A stretch of 64,000 bases of DNA from Synaphobranchus kaupii. Taxonomy: Eukaryota > Chordata > Actinopteri > Anguilliformes > Synaphobranchidae. The stretch covers positions 38,902,512 to 38,966,511 of the forward strand of contig CM056387.1 in the NCBI GenBank assembly GCA_029718625.1, given 5' to 3'. Numbering within the stretch: the stretch's first letter is position 1; every line of letters begins with the position of its first letter. A program made the translations under genes and the position numbers. Under the pieces are notes generated by a model. It did no database searches. It was not told the origin of the DNA and worked only from the letters and a program-made list of their open reading frames with translations. Positions 1-12,397 of this stretch are shown in pieces.

Positions 1-80
1 CGCCAATACAACACAGCCATCCGCCACACGGTGAGAGAAGGATATTACCACACAGTACTGTGTGTGGGGCTGTATTCAAC

Positions 81-161
81 AGGAGAGGGGGAGAGAAAGA
101 GAGGGGGGGGAGAGAGAGAGAGAGAGGAAGTGAGGGGGAGGGAGAGAGAAAGAATGAATGT

Positions 162-196
<35 letters not shown>

Positions 197-303
197 AAGG
201 TGGGAGAGACAGGGAGAGAGGGAGGGAGAAAGGGAGGGAGGGAGAAAGAGCTAGGGAGAGGGAGAGAGAGAGAAGGAACGTGGGAGAGAGGGAGGGAGAG
301 AGA
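81..303. repeat. GA-rich purine tract
   Basis: GAGA/GGGA/GGAA runs on the + strand for about 220 bp; long reading frames of Arg/Glu or Ser/Leu here are translations of the repeat. Confidence 0.92.
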
Positions 304-2634
304 AACGGTAAATTTCTCACCGAGAGACGAACAGGAAATGGGATTTTATCTCTGGCTTGTAGGGGGGGGGGGGGGCATGCCTCGCTTGCTATCAGGGTGG
401 ACCATGAACCGAGGAGAGCGAGCAGTGGGCAAGAGAACAGGTGCATTCTGGGTAGTTTCTACAAGCTTCCTGTCCCTGCAGGAAAGACACGGGCCCGTTG
501 TCGGCTACGCGCATGGCCTTTGAACCTACAGACCACCCTGCCACAGCGCCTCAAACAGCGCCTGGACTACCGGATTTATCTGTTATCATCACAATGGGTT
601 TATTACAACAAAGAAGAAAGAGACTGCAAGAAATTAACTGCAATTACAATCATCTGCAGTCTTTTATAAAGCTCCACAAGTACCCGAGCTCATCAAATCT
701 ACGACTCTCTCTCTCTCTCAAGAGCCTGAAGTCTATCTCTTCAGCATTGTTTCCCAGTTTGACTGTCTGCCGCGATTTAAGACACACAGCGACTATTTCT
801 CCACTTTTTTCTCCAGTTCCCCGAGTTCGTCAAGTAAGTGCAGCAGTAGCTTTGAAGTCTCTCGAACAAATGGGATTTCTGCAGTGTGAGGATAAATCTG
901 TTCTGGTCCGCGCCGTTTAAAAGGGATCCGTCTAACTGTAAGGATATATAACAGAGCAACGACTTTTGTTCATATTCAGCGAGGAGGATGGGGTGGGGGT
1001 GGGGGTCGGGCGGGGGTGGGGGTCGGGCGGGGCTTGAAAACAGGCTATTTTTTTTCCTCTCTTCAGTTTCCAGTAGGGAACAGATTTAAATCAGAGCCGT
1101 TTTAATGTTTCAAACGAAACTGAGTAAAACTGCCTCATTGAAACACAAACAAATAAGACTGCTGTACTGAAGATGAGATGGCCGGGACTCGGCTGTGTTT
1201 ACACAACGTGAAAGAAAAGGGTGTGTTGAAGATTCGTGGGCCCCCTTTTTGGAATTTAGGAACCCTGACCGTATCTCAATGAGGCCCCTTTGACCACGCT
1301 CTCCGATCATCGGACCTCCCGCCATGACCCAACCGCCATTACCGCCAGAACTGCACGCACAAGGCTATTTACGCTATCTGTTTTCAAACCCATTATTTCA
1401 CTTTTCGGTGCAAAATGGCTCCTGCGCCCAATGAAGTGCTTTACAGCTTAATGGATGCTCAAATCCGGCCCTCCGATCTAAATCCGGCCCTGGTTTTCTT
1501 TTCACCCGGGTAATTAACAGAATTGGCCCGAGTGTCTTTACAACTGACTCCCCGGTAACGGGAGGGTGGAAAACCAGCAGTTCTCGGCCCTCGAGGACCA
1601 CAATTTGAGTAACAGGGCACTACATAAAATAATCTATTATTATTATTTGTACGATTAGTAGTATTATTATTAATAATCCTAACAGTTGTAGTTGTTGTAG
1701 TCAGGGGTCTTGGTCACCAGCCAGCGACAGTGAAAATCTCTCTTCTCCTTCTTCTGACCCCCGAGCACAGGCAGATGGGCCTACCCACAATGCACTGGCC
1801 TGCAGGATCTCTTTGACCACAGCGAGTACCCCACTTCCCCCAACTGTGTGAGCAGGTGCTGTTTACAGCCTGGAGTTTCCATGGGGACAGGAAAAAAAAC
1901 AGAAACTGGGCCTGAAAGCTGGGCTGTGGGCCGGGCTCTGCTCCTGGCTCCGGGGAAGGAGGGGCGACACCACAGCAGCCAAGTTTCACCCTCATATTTC
2001 TATGAAAACGCAGGACTACTTCACATCCCAGGAACTCTACAAAACACAGCGTGTGCCCAAGGAGTTCCCCAAGTGCCAGCTGTCAGCTAAACGGCCGACT
2101 GCACACCTCCGTTTGGCCAACTAATTTTAGACATACATTTAAGGTTTTCTAATTAATTTAGCAAAAATGATGTCCTTGGCAAAATCTGTCTCCCTGCCGC
2201 CAAACACTCCTAGCTGGTTGCTTTTTGTCACCTGGCTGGCTACTCAAAAATTTCGGGAACCCCTTGTCTGTGCACGCATTGTTTTCAGTCATGGGGTCTA
2301 ACTGCCCGAGCCAACCAATAACAGCCTTGTTTAAACCAACGTAATCACTCTCCCCCTAGCTCTGAGCGTATTAGTGGTTTACAGACCCCAGGCCCTACCC
2401 TGTAGCCTTTGGTCGGTTAGTTTTGGTGCAGCTCCCACGGTAGACGAGGGGACATTACGTGACCCCCCGGCTTCGTGACCCCCGGCTTCGTGCCGCCCCT
2501 GTTTCTGGGGCCGGAGACGGCTGAGGGGGAAGATCCCTGACTCACCCCCCCCCCCACCTCGTTAGCACCACTCACATCGCGCCTGTGGGAAACACATGGC
2601 CCCCTGTGATGAGTCATTCTCAGCAACACGGGGA

Positions 2635-2635
<1 letters not shown>
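304..2635. other. Intronic sequence without recognised genes
   Basis: Mixed unique-looking sequence holding the G-rich patch at 990 and short ATT runs at 1635-1680. No exon or transposon end was recognised. Confidence 0.5.
990..1031 (+). repeat. G-rich tandem, quadruplex-prone
   Basis: Two copies of GTGGGGGTCGGGCGGG preceded by GGGGTGGGGGT. At least four G-runs of three or more with 1-2 nt loops meet the usual G4 pattern. Confidence 0.8.

Positions 2636-2677
<42 letters not shown>
2636..2677. repeat. (AC)21 microsatellite
   Basis: Uninterrupted AC dinucleotide run. Confidence 0.97.
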
Positions 2678-2679
<2 letters not shown>

Positions 2680-3076
2680 TTTGTCACGCTCGCTTGCTCA
2701 CGCCGCCAGCCGCTAAAATCGATACCGTGTGAGGGTCGGAGATGGTGATAAAGTGACGGTTTCTCTCCGTGAATATTCTCGGGGTTTTCGGGACAGACTA
2801 CCATCAGTATAGCCCTTTCGCTTGCCTCTCCATATTAGAAATGTGGAGGGGTAGGGTCGACCTCCCAATCTGAGCCCTGCTGGCGTAACTCGATCCGTCT
2901 ATCCTATACTTGCCACGGATGTGAGCAGTTCTCGTCTCATGCGCTCGTGACCACAGGAAGTTGCGGTGCTGTATAACGCTACCAAACCAGCAGGAGGGGG
3001 AACAAAATATCATGTTCGCAAACAACAGCCTTTTTTTTCTTTTAGCTGGCATGCTTATTAAACCAACCTTCTAAAT

Positions 3077-3315
3077 TCTGGGTTTTCAACTGGGCATCTG
3101 TGGACCCCAGGGGGTCCTTAAAGGTGCTGTAGGGGGTCCCTGGCCAGACTTAATATGCAATGACTATATAGAGATTTGGGAAAATATTTCAAAATATAAA
3201 ACTTTTTTTTTTTTTTTTTAAATATAACCCTTTTTAACTTATTATGGGGGTCCCCCCTGGATGTCTTTGAGCCTGGGTGGGGGGTCCCTGGATCAGGAAA
3301 GCTTGAAAACCCCTG
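3077..3315. mobile_element. hAT-like MITE with 8-bp target duplication
   Basis: The 239-bp element is flanked by identical TTCTAAAT copies at 3069-3076 and 3316-3323. Its ends are imperfect inverted repeats: TCTGGGTTTTCAAC on the left, and CTTGAAAACCCCTG on the right (inverted, CAGGGGTTTTCAAG). An 8-bp duplication and CAGGG-type termini are typical of hAT elements. The inside has GGGGGTCCCTGG-like segments near both ends and a poly-T/A tract at 3202-3221. No coding capacity. Confidence 0.85.
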
Positions 3316-3454
3316 TTCTAAATAACTGAAGGTAACACGAAAAAGGCAGAGAGAGTATGCAGACTCAAGTGGAGCCTGCTGGAGAGAGCAAGGTAACACA
3401 AGGAAGTGGAATGTCTTCTGAGACTCAAAAGTGCCGAAAGATGGCAAGGTTTGT

Positions 3455-3607
3455 GTCCGATTCAACGTTCTACCATACTACTGAGTATGCTTGTTGAGTA
3501 CACTGGGGCTGTGTATGAATCAACGTCCTTCCATATTATTGAGTATGAGTGTTGAGTACACTAGGGCTGTGTCCAAATAAACGCCATGCTTGTTCAGTAC
3601 ACTGGAT
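3455..3607. repeat. 58-bp tandem repeat, 2.4 copies
   Basis: The unit runs from CAACGTTCTACCATACTACT through TTGTTGAGTACACTGGGGCT to GTGT. CAACG recurs at 3463 and 3521, with a third, internally shortened copy starting near 3579. Confidence 0.8.
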
Positions 3608-5857
3608 GGGAAAGTTGTTAGGTAGGCAAAATATTCTCTAAATGTACTGCACTGAAAATCCCCGGATGATATATTTCCGGGTTTTCACTGAGGATATTTT
3701 TTGCATACTGCATCTTGTTTACTAAACAGACTACAGTAAACAGTACACAGTGTGCTAGTACACAGTGCACAGGACACACAATGCAGTAGACAGGGCTCTG
3801 GGCTTTAATAAGATCATCCTTTTCCATTCCAGCATGCTCCTCCCACAAGCTTGTCAGCCAATCAGCTTCAGTTCAGATGGGTGTCCCTCAGGGTTCTTTT
3901 TAGGGCCTATTGTTTTCCACAGCACAACTGCATCTTAAGTGCAAAAACAGTTTCAAGACATTTAACGCTGCATTGTCTGTGGGAGAGGGCATTTTTGGGA
4001 TTACCAAGTATGTCTTTTAATGTCATGTGTTCTTTTTTTTTGCATGTCATAAATTTAGTACTAAAAACTTGAGGCTGCTTCAATAGCCTGATGAGACAAG
4101 CTTACCCATTTCTGTTATAAGTCAGGCACAAAAGCAGTGCGGTTCAGAGTTATAAACATTCCCACTTTCAGGACATGAACAGCATTTTCAAACCAATGGT
4201 ATAAAGTTAATTGAGGGGGGCGTAGAGTGAAGGCGGTGATTCAAACATAAACTGAGACGTAGGGACATGGTAGAAAAAGCAAAAATTTAAACAAAAAACT
4301 TCCCAGCCCAAGCAACAGGACCGCTACCACATCCCTGGTATAATAAGCACTGTTCCCAGACTATAAGGCAAGAGTCTTGAGAGGTTTGACAGCCTGGCTT
4401 CCCTGATCGCTGCTTGACAAGTGTTTACTACAGTTTTCAACATACGTGTCTGTCATCATTTGAGCTCATATATGTCATTAGAGTACATGCCAGTCAAATC
4501 ACTTAAGTCACTCTGAATCAGGTTAGCCGCAAAACAAAGTCATATTAATATCAAAACAAAGGTGGACACAGTTGAGCATTTTGCTTGTTCACCCGGCATT
4601 ATTGATCTGTAGACGAGGGAGGTGCTTGCTCCACACATTTCACTGTTTCTTTAATCCATTCCCAACAGAATGAGAATAGATCAACTCCTCAAGCGTGAAT
4701 TCTGCAACTGCATTATCAAAAAATCTTTTATTTATTTATTATTATTATTTTTTTAAAAAGGAGCAAAGTTGAGCTTAATGATTTCACTCCAGAACAAAAG
4801 CTGATCCTGCAAATTCTAAAAACAAACAAACCCCCCCCCCCAAAAAAAAATAATGAAAAGCTCTCGAGCTAACCTCCTCCTCTTTATTGATGGTGGTGTG
4901 AGAGTTGTCAGGGAAATGACAAGAATACAGTGGAGATCACAGCAGAGCCCCGTTAATTCTAATGACGCTACGGTGTGGGTTACGGGTTCGACAGCAGGAC
5001 CTGGGAGTGACAAGGTGGCGGCTTGGTCTTCCAGGGAGCTTTCAGAAGCAGCACCCAAACACGGGCCTGCGTAACAAACACCTCCTGCTACTCTGTATTC
5101 CTTCTGATACCGCCGTGCCGCTAATACGGCTAATTTAGAAATGGCAACGCGGCGAGAGCCGGTAACTTTGCTATAACAACTCGCCGCTGGGCGGAGAAGA
5201 AAAAACTTCTGTCAATCTCCATTAAACACTAAACTATCCCCTTCATTTCCCTTCCCTTATGTCTCTCTTTAAAATGTTAAAGATGATTTAAACGTTTGTG
5301 GCTTTCTCCTCTATGGATAGTTTATTTTATGAGGGGGATCATTAGCTATTAATAAACTAATGAGTTTGCCGGTTTCACTTCTTTTGTTATTTACAGATGA
5401 AAAAAGTACAAAAAAATGACTAAATAAATAGTCTTGGATAGGAAAATATGCAGGAAAGGGAAAGATTACATCAAATGTCTGCTTGCTGGTACCCCCGCTC
5501 CCCTGACCAACCCAACAGTGTTATTTAGAAGTGCTGAAGGCATTCCAAAGTTCTTCTAGTTCTATCAACTGCCGGCCTCTAAGAAGCATGGATGTTAGTT
5601 TCCACTCCCTCATGGGCCATTCCTTCATTCATCAACTGTCACGTCACGGTTGCATTTTTATACTTCCTGTCCTGACACCACCCGATCGCTTGCTGTTCTT
5701 TCTTTAGCAATGGCAATTTACGCCAGTTGACCTCTACCGCCCACATGCATCACGTAGGGTCTGTTTCATTCTTACCCCCAAATAAAAACGTAGCTACTGA
5801 ATACTACGACACAATTTCTGTTTACGCATGTCCCATAAGACACAGCACACGGGCCAT

Positions 5858-5858
<1 letters not shown>

Positions 5859-5893
<35 letters not shown>

Positions 5894-5906
5894 TCCCTCC
5901 CTCCCT
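5859..5906. repeat. (CT)n microsatellite
   Basis: CT run passing into CCCT repeats. Confidence 0.95.
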
Positions 5907-6663
5907 ATATTTATCTCTTGATAATGGCCCTACTTGGTATATGCTCTGTGCAAATGCACCACAACAATATGTGTTATTATGTATAAAATGATAACTGTGG
6001 CAAGAGTCACGTGACACTAGTCCTGTGCTGGAGGGGACGGTGGAGGTTCGCCTTTCCACCGCCGAACCTCGAAAGAAGAACACGTGCCCGCAGATCCCGC
6101 CATGCACAGAAGCGCAACAGCCGCCCCGCGTCTCGTTCACCGCGCACGCTCTTTCCCAGTTTCAACTGCCTCCGCGTTTGCCTGTGCACGCACGACTCCG
6201 CGTTTACCCATCTGCAGTTTTCAGAGCTGCTGACGGGGCGAAAAACGGAGAGCGTTTTTTTTCAACCAACAAACAAACAAACACCCCTGCGGTAGGCTCT
6301 CGAGCCAAGAGACTTCAACACCAGAGAGAGGGATAGCAACCAAAAGTCCCAGCCTGATCCTACCCGATTTAGGACCCCGCTGACTGCTGCGGATTGGGGC
6401 GTCCTTCACATTGCCAGAAATAATAACCCATTCCCATCTGTGCAGAGAAGGTAAGGCCAGGCGCATTAAAGAAAAAAATAGCAGATTTCCCCCTCATAAA
6501 GAAGAAAAAACACTTGATTGCATCGTAGGTGTAAGGGGATAGTGTGTGTCAAAGCTGAGAAGCATTAATTAACCGCTAATGTCTCACAGACTAGTAATTA
6601 ATGTCAGTGTCGCAAGTCGTATCAGAGTCCCCTTCTCCCAGTCGAGAGTGCGAACAACAGTGA

Positions 6664-7135
6664 ACTGGGAGGAAGGGAGTGAGGGAGAGAGGGAGGGAGA
6701 GAGGGAAGGAGGGAGGGAGAAGCGGAGGGTTTTTTCGCGCACGCATTCCCCGCCTCTCTCTCTTGCCTGTCAGCTTCCCCAGTTCGTGAGGAAATGCTTC
6801 TCGCTTGGCTGTTCCTCGCTATTTTTAGAGTTTTACTTCTTCCTGTTCCTGGAGCTGTACCACAGAGCAAAGAGAGAGGGAGGGAGGGAGGGAGAGGGAG
6901 AGAGATGGAGAGGGAGGGAGAGAGAGAGAGGGAGAGAGAGATTGAGAGAGAGATAGTGAAAGATAGCAGGGGAGAGAGATTGAGAGATAGTGAAAGATAG
7001 AGGGAGAGAGACAGAGAGAGAGCGAGAGAGAGAGAGAGGGGGTGAGAGACAGAGGGCTAGAGAGAGAGAGAGAGAGAGAAAGGGAGAAAGAGTGGGTGAG
7101 AGAGACAGAGCGAGAGAGAGAGAGGAAGAGGGGAA
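6664..7135. repeat. GA-rich purine blocks
   Basis: Two GA-rich blocks (6664-6722 and 6868-7135) flank about 140 bp of ordinary sequence. GAGAGATAGTGAAAGATAG-type segments are locally duplicated near 6948 and 6981. Confidence 0.9.
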
Positions 7136-7838
7136 GTGGGTGGGTGGTTCTGGGGGGGAGGGAGGAGGGAATGCGGATTGTGCACTGCCGTCTTTAGTAA
7201 ATCAACTCAGCCGTTAGCTCACCCCCCCTCCCTCAGCTGTGGGCCAAGCTTGCAGCAGGAAGGAGGGAGGGGGGGGAGATGGGGCCTGACGGAAAAGCCG
7301 ACTCTGGTTAGCGGTTAGGAGGAGCAGCAGCCGTGAGGCCGTGGAACTGAACCCTCGCTGTGAAGAATCTTAAATTATATTCTTTTATTTCCCAAGCCGA
7401 CGCCCTGGCTTACACTTGGACATCTTCTGTAACCCTTGGACAGCCGGATTACAGATTTTTTTTAAATTTTTCATTTAAAAAAAAATTAGGATAAATTGTG
7501 AACATTAAAAAAAAAGTAACCGCCGAAGGGCACAGCATGTCCTGTCAAATTAAGGGATTCAAACCCGTGACCCGAAAAGTGCTTAGCGCTCATCGTGAAC
7601 GTAAGGTGGACCTTGGCAATGAGCAAACCATTGTTAGTTAGTTTGTTAGTTCAATGTCCACTGGCTATCATTTGATAAATCAGACCAAAGTAGATGATTA
7701 CCTATTCGATTCTTCCATCATTATTAGTACATTGATAAGAGCATGAAGTAACCGATCACTGCTACCATCACCCACTGCCTGCCAGTCCCCCAGGTCAACC
7801 TCCGTGGTCAAAATGTCCCCCTTTCACCTCACGTTTAA

Positions 7839-8372
7839 AGGGATAGTTCGGAATTTTGGACATAATGTCTCAATTACGACTTACCCATGATGTAGTTGAT
7901 TGATGGAAACCATTTTCAGCTAAGTCCATGCTGTCCCTTCTTTTGGACATACACACGTTGCTAAATGCTAGCGCAACTCTATGGTAACCGGTAGCATCCA
8001 CTACCAAACGCACTTAAACACTCCACAGTGCACCCAAAGCAAATAAAATATGACGACAGTCTATCAGGGTTATTTTAAGTGTTTATACCATCATTTTTGA
8101 AGTCCTTTACTTTGTGCTGACCTATATTCTCTGTGGAAGAACGGCGGCGGAGCGAACGTGGCCATTGCAACTTGTTGCTCTTCTTTGTTGTTGTAGTCGA
8201 CCAGTGCCGGCACTACATTCGTAGGTAACGTAAAGTATCGCTCCACCGCCGTACTTCCACAGAAAATATAGGTCAGCACTGGTCATATTAGCTGAAAATG
8301 GTTTCCATCAATCAACTACATCATGGGTAAGTCGTAATTGAGACATTATGTCCAAAATTCCGAACTATCCCT
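7839..8372. mobile_element. Palindromic non-autonomous DNA element with 87-bp perfect arms
   Basis: Bases 7837-7923 and 8288-8374 are perfect reverse complements over 87 bp. Termini read AGGGATAGTTCGG inward. TTAA lies immediately outside the left end (7835-7838) and TTGA outside the right (8373-8376), suggesting a TTAA target duplication with one change, as for piggyBac- or Kolobok-type elements. A second nested inverted repeat is present inside: 8114-8155 pairs with 8238-8279 with three mismatches in 42 bp. There is no transposase frame. The perfect arms suggest recent insertion or strong hairpin homogenisation. The family name is uncertain. Confidence 0.88.
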
Positions 8373-8480
8373 TTGAGAAACGACAGCCGGATAAAGACCT
8401 GGATATGCAGTCCTGTCTGCGTTCTGCGCGGCGGGGATGCCCGGTCACGCGTGTACACAGACGCGCCCGGACACACGCGG

Positions 8481-8660
8481 ACTTCTAATAAAAGCACGGG
8501 TTCCATTAAACATCCATTAATTCAGGCCCGGCTTGTGGCGGCGCACCATTAGAGCCCGGGATAAAAATAATACACCTAATTACACTCGTATATGCCCGTC
8601 AAAACATTTCCGCCAGCTTCGCATGAGATCTCCGGCAGGATCGGGCTACCGGCTGAATTA
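8481..8660. promoter_or_regulatory. Candidate conserved regulatory island
   Basis: Complex, non-repetitive sequence with ATCCATTAATTCAG, GCACCATTAGAGC and CACCTAATTACACTCG homeodomain-type cores. It sits between the palindromic element and the SINE. Conservation not testable here. Confidence 0.3.
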
Positions 8661-9057
8661 TTTTGAAAAAACCAGGTGAGTAAACAGAGCTGTACATGTC
8701 CCAACGTGAAGTGAGGTGGAAAGCACATGGCAGGTGGCTTTGGCCATAACACCTGCACTGTCATACAGTAGTCCCTCAGGCCCTGTCCAATACGGGCCGA
8801 TATGGGGCTGAGCTGGGCTTACACAAACACATGCGAGTACCTGTCCACTCACCTGTCACTGAGGAGCGACGGAGCAGGCAGGATCAACGCACTAACGTCA
8901 CAGATAAGATAGAGGTGGAAAATCCTGGTTTAGAAAGTATAAGTCCGCCCCGGTATTTTCCTCCCAATCACCTGGATTTGATAATGAGCACAATTCTCCA
9001 GCCCACGTTAATTCACACGTAGAACGGCCGACAGGGATAGCATTACTCAACCTGATT

Positions 9058-9235
9058 GGAGGCAATGTAGTATAGCGGTTAGGGAGCTGGGCTTGTGACC
9101 TTGAGGTTGCAGGTTCGATTCCCAGGTAGGACACAGCCATTGTACTAAACCTGAACTGCTTCGGTATACACCCAACTGTTTATGTAAAAATGCAGTGCAG
9201 GTCACACTGGATGCTGAGTGGATTTATGGAAATTA
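9058..9235 (+). mobile_element. tRNA-derived SINE
   Basis: The stretch has a pol III A-box-like segment (TAGTATAGCGGTTAGGGAGC) and a B box (GGTTCGATTCC at about 9112-9122) about 40 bp apart, then a tRNA-unrelated tail with TGCTTCGGTATACACCCAAC. No cloverleaf acceptor stem forms, so it is a SINE head, not a tRNA gene. The 3' boundary is approximate. Confidence 0.72.
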
Positions 9236-10117
9236 AGAAGAGAAATTTTGGGCCGTGCACATTGGACACTTAGAACTTCTGTAAGGTGAATTAATAATAC
9301 ATGCGAAACCCATGCGAAATCAAAAAAATAATAAAAAGTAAAAGTGGCCCTTCGTTTCTTCTTCCACCAGCATTGGGCCTTGTCGGCTCTGTCTTGGTGG
9401 GTTTGTGGGTGAGGTTTTTTGCAAACGCGTGGTGCCATAGTATTTGTATGGTCTCGACCTGCCAGGAAAAATCTGGTCTCCGTTGTAAGCATGCACTGGT
9501 AATACCAAACCCAATAGGCAGTGATTATCAGAAAATCAGAAAAGAAAAAAAAGAAAAAATTTGATATGTTGTGAAGGCATCCCACACAGATGTATCAACA
9601 ATACAACAGAGAAATCCATTTTGCAGCAAAATGTGTCATTATATTTGCTCGACAACAATTGTATTATATGTATAAGTATGCTATACTTGCGAAGACATAT
9701 CCGCAAACACGACTTCAACGAGAGTGCGAAACAACAGCAGATCATTCGTCATGACGCTTCTGTTGTGTACGAAGCTAATTAATTCCCCCGTACTTTAGAG
9801 ATCATTCAATAATGCCAATGTAATCCTGCAGCTATGAGACACAACCCAGGTGCACATACACAGAGAGAACTATGTTCAGAGATGTGTCACAACTGTGCTG
9901 AGAGGGGTCAGTAAGTTCAAGTGAGTTCCCGAGATGTTTTCTATATGCACTGACACAAAAGCAGACATTCCTTTACTTTTAACAGGGCTAAGGAGCAATC
10001 ACTGGCTGTAAAAGAACCAAAGATGTCACAGACGACCGAGGATCAGGATCTACGCACTTAGCCAAGTATTGTGGTACTTCACCTTAGCAAGGACGATACG
10101 ATGGGTAGGCCTGAGGA

Positions 10118-10192
10118 GCCTGGGTTTTTCAACAGGGGTTCTGGGAAGGTACTGTAGGGGGTCTGTGATTGCACTCTCAAACACCCCCTATG
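10118..10192. mobile_element. Diverged partial copy of the hAT-like MITE (left end)
   Basis: The stretch GGGTTTTTCAACAGGGGTTC followed by AAGGTACTGTAGGGGGTC resembles the left part of the element at 3077 (GGGTTTTCAACTGGG, then AAGGTGCTGTAGGGGGTC) with the same order and spacing. The right end is not found, so this is a fragment. Confidence 0.55.
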
Positions 10193-10353
10193 TTCAGTTT
10201 GCGATTGCAATGCACCCCCACCCCCACCCAAAACCTGTAAATCCATAATCGTGACAAATATCTCACGTTGGGCCGCACCGCCTCAGGCCACCCCATCCCG
10301 GGACAATTACTGTGAGGGCCCCTGTCCTTCAGGGCCCTTAGAATCATCCTACC

Positions 10354-10354
<1 letters not shown>

Positions 10355-10387
<33 letters not shown>
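10355..10387. repeat. 33-base poly-C run
   Basis: Uninterrupted C, the longest of several C or G runs in the window (others at 20685, 28736, 37643, 38837, 49267 and 62403). Confidence 0.98.
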
Positions 10388-10389
<2 letters not shown>

Positions 10390-10394
10390 ATATG

Positions 10395-10485
10395 GCACTG
10401 CTGAATCCTGGCTTGTAACCCAAAGGTTGCAGGTTCGATTCCCAGATATGACACTGCCATCGTACCCTTGAGCAAAGTACTTTAG
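10395..10485 (+). mobile_element. Fragment of a related tRNA-derived SINE
   Basis: Shares GGTTGCAGGTTCGATTCCCA (B box) and the following GACACTGCCATCGTAC with the copy at 9.1 kb, then CCTTGAGCAAAGTACTTTA, a motif common in fish SINEs. It begins just after a 33-base poly-C run, and the A box is missing. Confidence 0.65.
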
Positions 10486-10489
10486 AAAT

Positions 10490-11907
10490 TAACTTTAAGG
10501 AATACGCTGAAGTACAAAGCTTTCAAAATTTAATTTCAATTCAGCGCACATTTTTTAAATAACACATCATTGAGCGACCATTCATTTCGCAGTGAACCTC
10601 AAAAGGTCACTTTAATACCATACTAAAGGCATAATGGACAACCATACCTGAGAGGGCAAAGTTACGGTCAGCTCAAGCAAACACTGATCGGTGTGACTCA
10701 ACTCAACCCCTCATTTAAGAGAACGGACTGGGGTTTCGTGATTGGCCAGAGCACGGTGATGTCATTAGCGAGATAGGTTCCGCCCACCTCTGACCCGCAC
10801 TGGAGGAACTAATACACCAAAAACTACGCAGAAAAGCCTGGTGCTATCGCAAGCGTTTGTCAGCCGTGTGCTCGTGTCCTCAAAATAGGACACGCAGACT
10901 AATAACGTAAGGCCTGCATGACGTGCACATAAGCCATTCTTTGACCGAGAAAGAAATAAAAAAAACAACCAAAAAGGCCCGAACAGGGAAGCAAATGGCA
11001 CATAAAAGAATCACCGATTACACAGGCTGCCACTCGGATCATTTTCCAAATACGACCGGATAATAACCTCAATAAGCGGGATCGGGCCTGCCAAAAATTA
11101 AAAAATGAGGCGTCTTTCTGGGAGCAGCGACCCCCCGACAGAAGGCGGGAGGGGGCAGGAGCGGAGCGGTAGGGGGCAGGAGCGGAGCGGGTTGGAGCCG
11201 GGTTTTCCCTCCTGAGCGGAACAGGGTCTGATGGGATGCCATTAGAGCGGGTGGCAGAGCTTTACGGTCTTGGCGGTACGAGCGACTCCAGGAAGCTTGG
11301 CAGCGGTGCCGCACTCGGCGCGCTGAGGGAGCCCTGGCGCCCGCGGTCCAGATGGCGGGTTTCAGCTGCTGCCGCGCGCAGCCGGGAAGCCCTGTGATTT
11401 GCCCGTCGCTGTCGCCATCACCGCCACTAGCCCCCCCACCCGACAACCCCCTCACAACCCCCGCCTCAAAACGCGGCGCGCTCCAACAACAGCCGAAGCG
11501 TCTCCTTGCCCCTCTACGCTGCCCCCCCCCACCACCAGTACACTTTTCCGCTGCACCCCGACACCTGTTTGACAACGCTCATTAGAAACAGTGAAAGGGG
11601 GGGGGGGTAGAGAATGCTCAGAAAACAGAAGAGGAGAAGGAGCTTGTTTGAAAGATGCTGAAGAAACACAGAGCGCCTTTCATAGACCTGTTTATCCCTT
11701 TGTAGAGGATGCCGGGAACATCTGACGCCCGTCCTCTGTTTCTCTAAAGTCGCGGGGTGAATTTTCTGTGCCTGCCGCCAAAACGGGAAGCGGGAAAAAA
11801 CGCACAGCTGATGAAAAAGAGATTTAATACACGGCTTTAGATCGCCGAGGCCGCGCGGCGCGGGTAAAATACAAAGAGAAAAGAGCCACCAGCCGAAGCC
11901 TGTTCAG

Positions 11908-11908
<1 letters not shown>
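10490..11908. other. Intronic sequence without recognised genes
   Basis: Unique-looking sequence; 11090-11580 is CpG- and C-rich with a duplicated GCAGGAGCGGAGCGG segment near 11156 and 11176. A 168-codon minus frame there looks like a by-product of GC content. Confidence 0.5.
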
Positions 11909-11939
<31 letters not shown>

Positions 11940-11954
11940 AAGAGAGAGAGAGAC
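11909..11954. repeat. (AG)n microsatellite
   Basis: AG run with GGGAGAAA interruption. Confidence 0.93.
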
Positions 11955-12060
11955 AAGCCCCGAGACAAGACCTTATGCACGGGGGTTTTCTTATTCCCCT
12001 TTACTGTCGGATCATATCAAAGCTCACAGGAAATTGTGGAGGGTTTGAGGTGTGCCACAA

Positions 12061-12102
<42 letters not shown>

Positions 12103-12107
12103 CACAT

Positions 12108-12142
<35 letters not shown>

Positions 12143-12231
12143 TGAATGAGGGAAAACAAGGGAATGTATGTGTGTGCACATGTCCGTCTGTGTCTGAATG
12201 AGGATTTGTGAGTGTGTGTGCGTATGCGTGT

Positions 12232-12278
<47 letters not shown>

Positions 12279-12345
12279 TGTCTGGTGCGTGCGTGCGTGG
12301 TGTATGTGCATGTGTGTGGTATGTGCATGCCAGAGAGAAAGTGAG
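12061..12345. repeat. Compound TG array
   Basis: Three TG runs (12063-12098, 12109-12132, 12235-12275) joined by GAGAGA, ACATGTGTG and GTATGTGCATG segments. Confidence 0.93.
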
Positions 12346-12397
12346 CCTGCGTGTCTGTAGGTTTCAGCGTGATGGAGTCGCTGGTGTGCACAGGAGT

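Larger units (their letters stand above)
3616..7834. other. Intronic sequence without recognised genes
   Basis: Low-complexity AT sequence at 4720-4760, an AT-rich island at 5280-5430 and two GA/CT tracts. Near 3730-3790 short direct repeats of CAGTACACAG occur. No exon recognised. Confidence 0.5.

Noticed and set aside
31..669. 212-codon plus-strand frame rich in Arg and Glu
   Set aside because: It is a translation of the GA-rich tract; no homology or splice signals.
9058..9130. Possible tRNA gene
   Set aside because: A and B boxes are present, but the ends do not pair as an acceptor stem and a SINE tail follows.
11069..11575. 168-codon minus frame in CpG-rich sequence
   Set aside because: GC-rich sequence lacks stops by chance; no recognisable domain.
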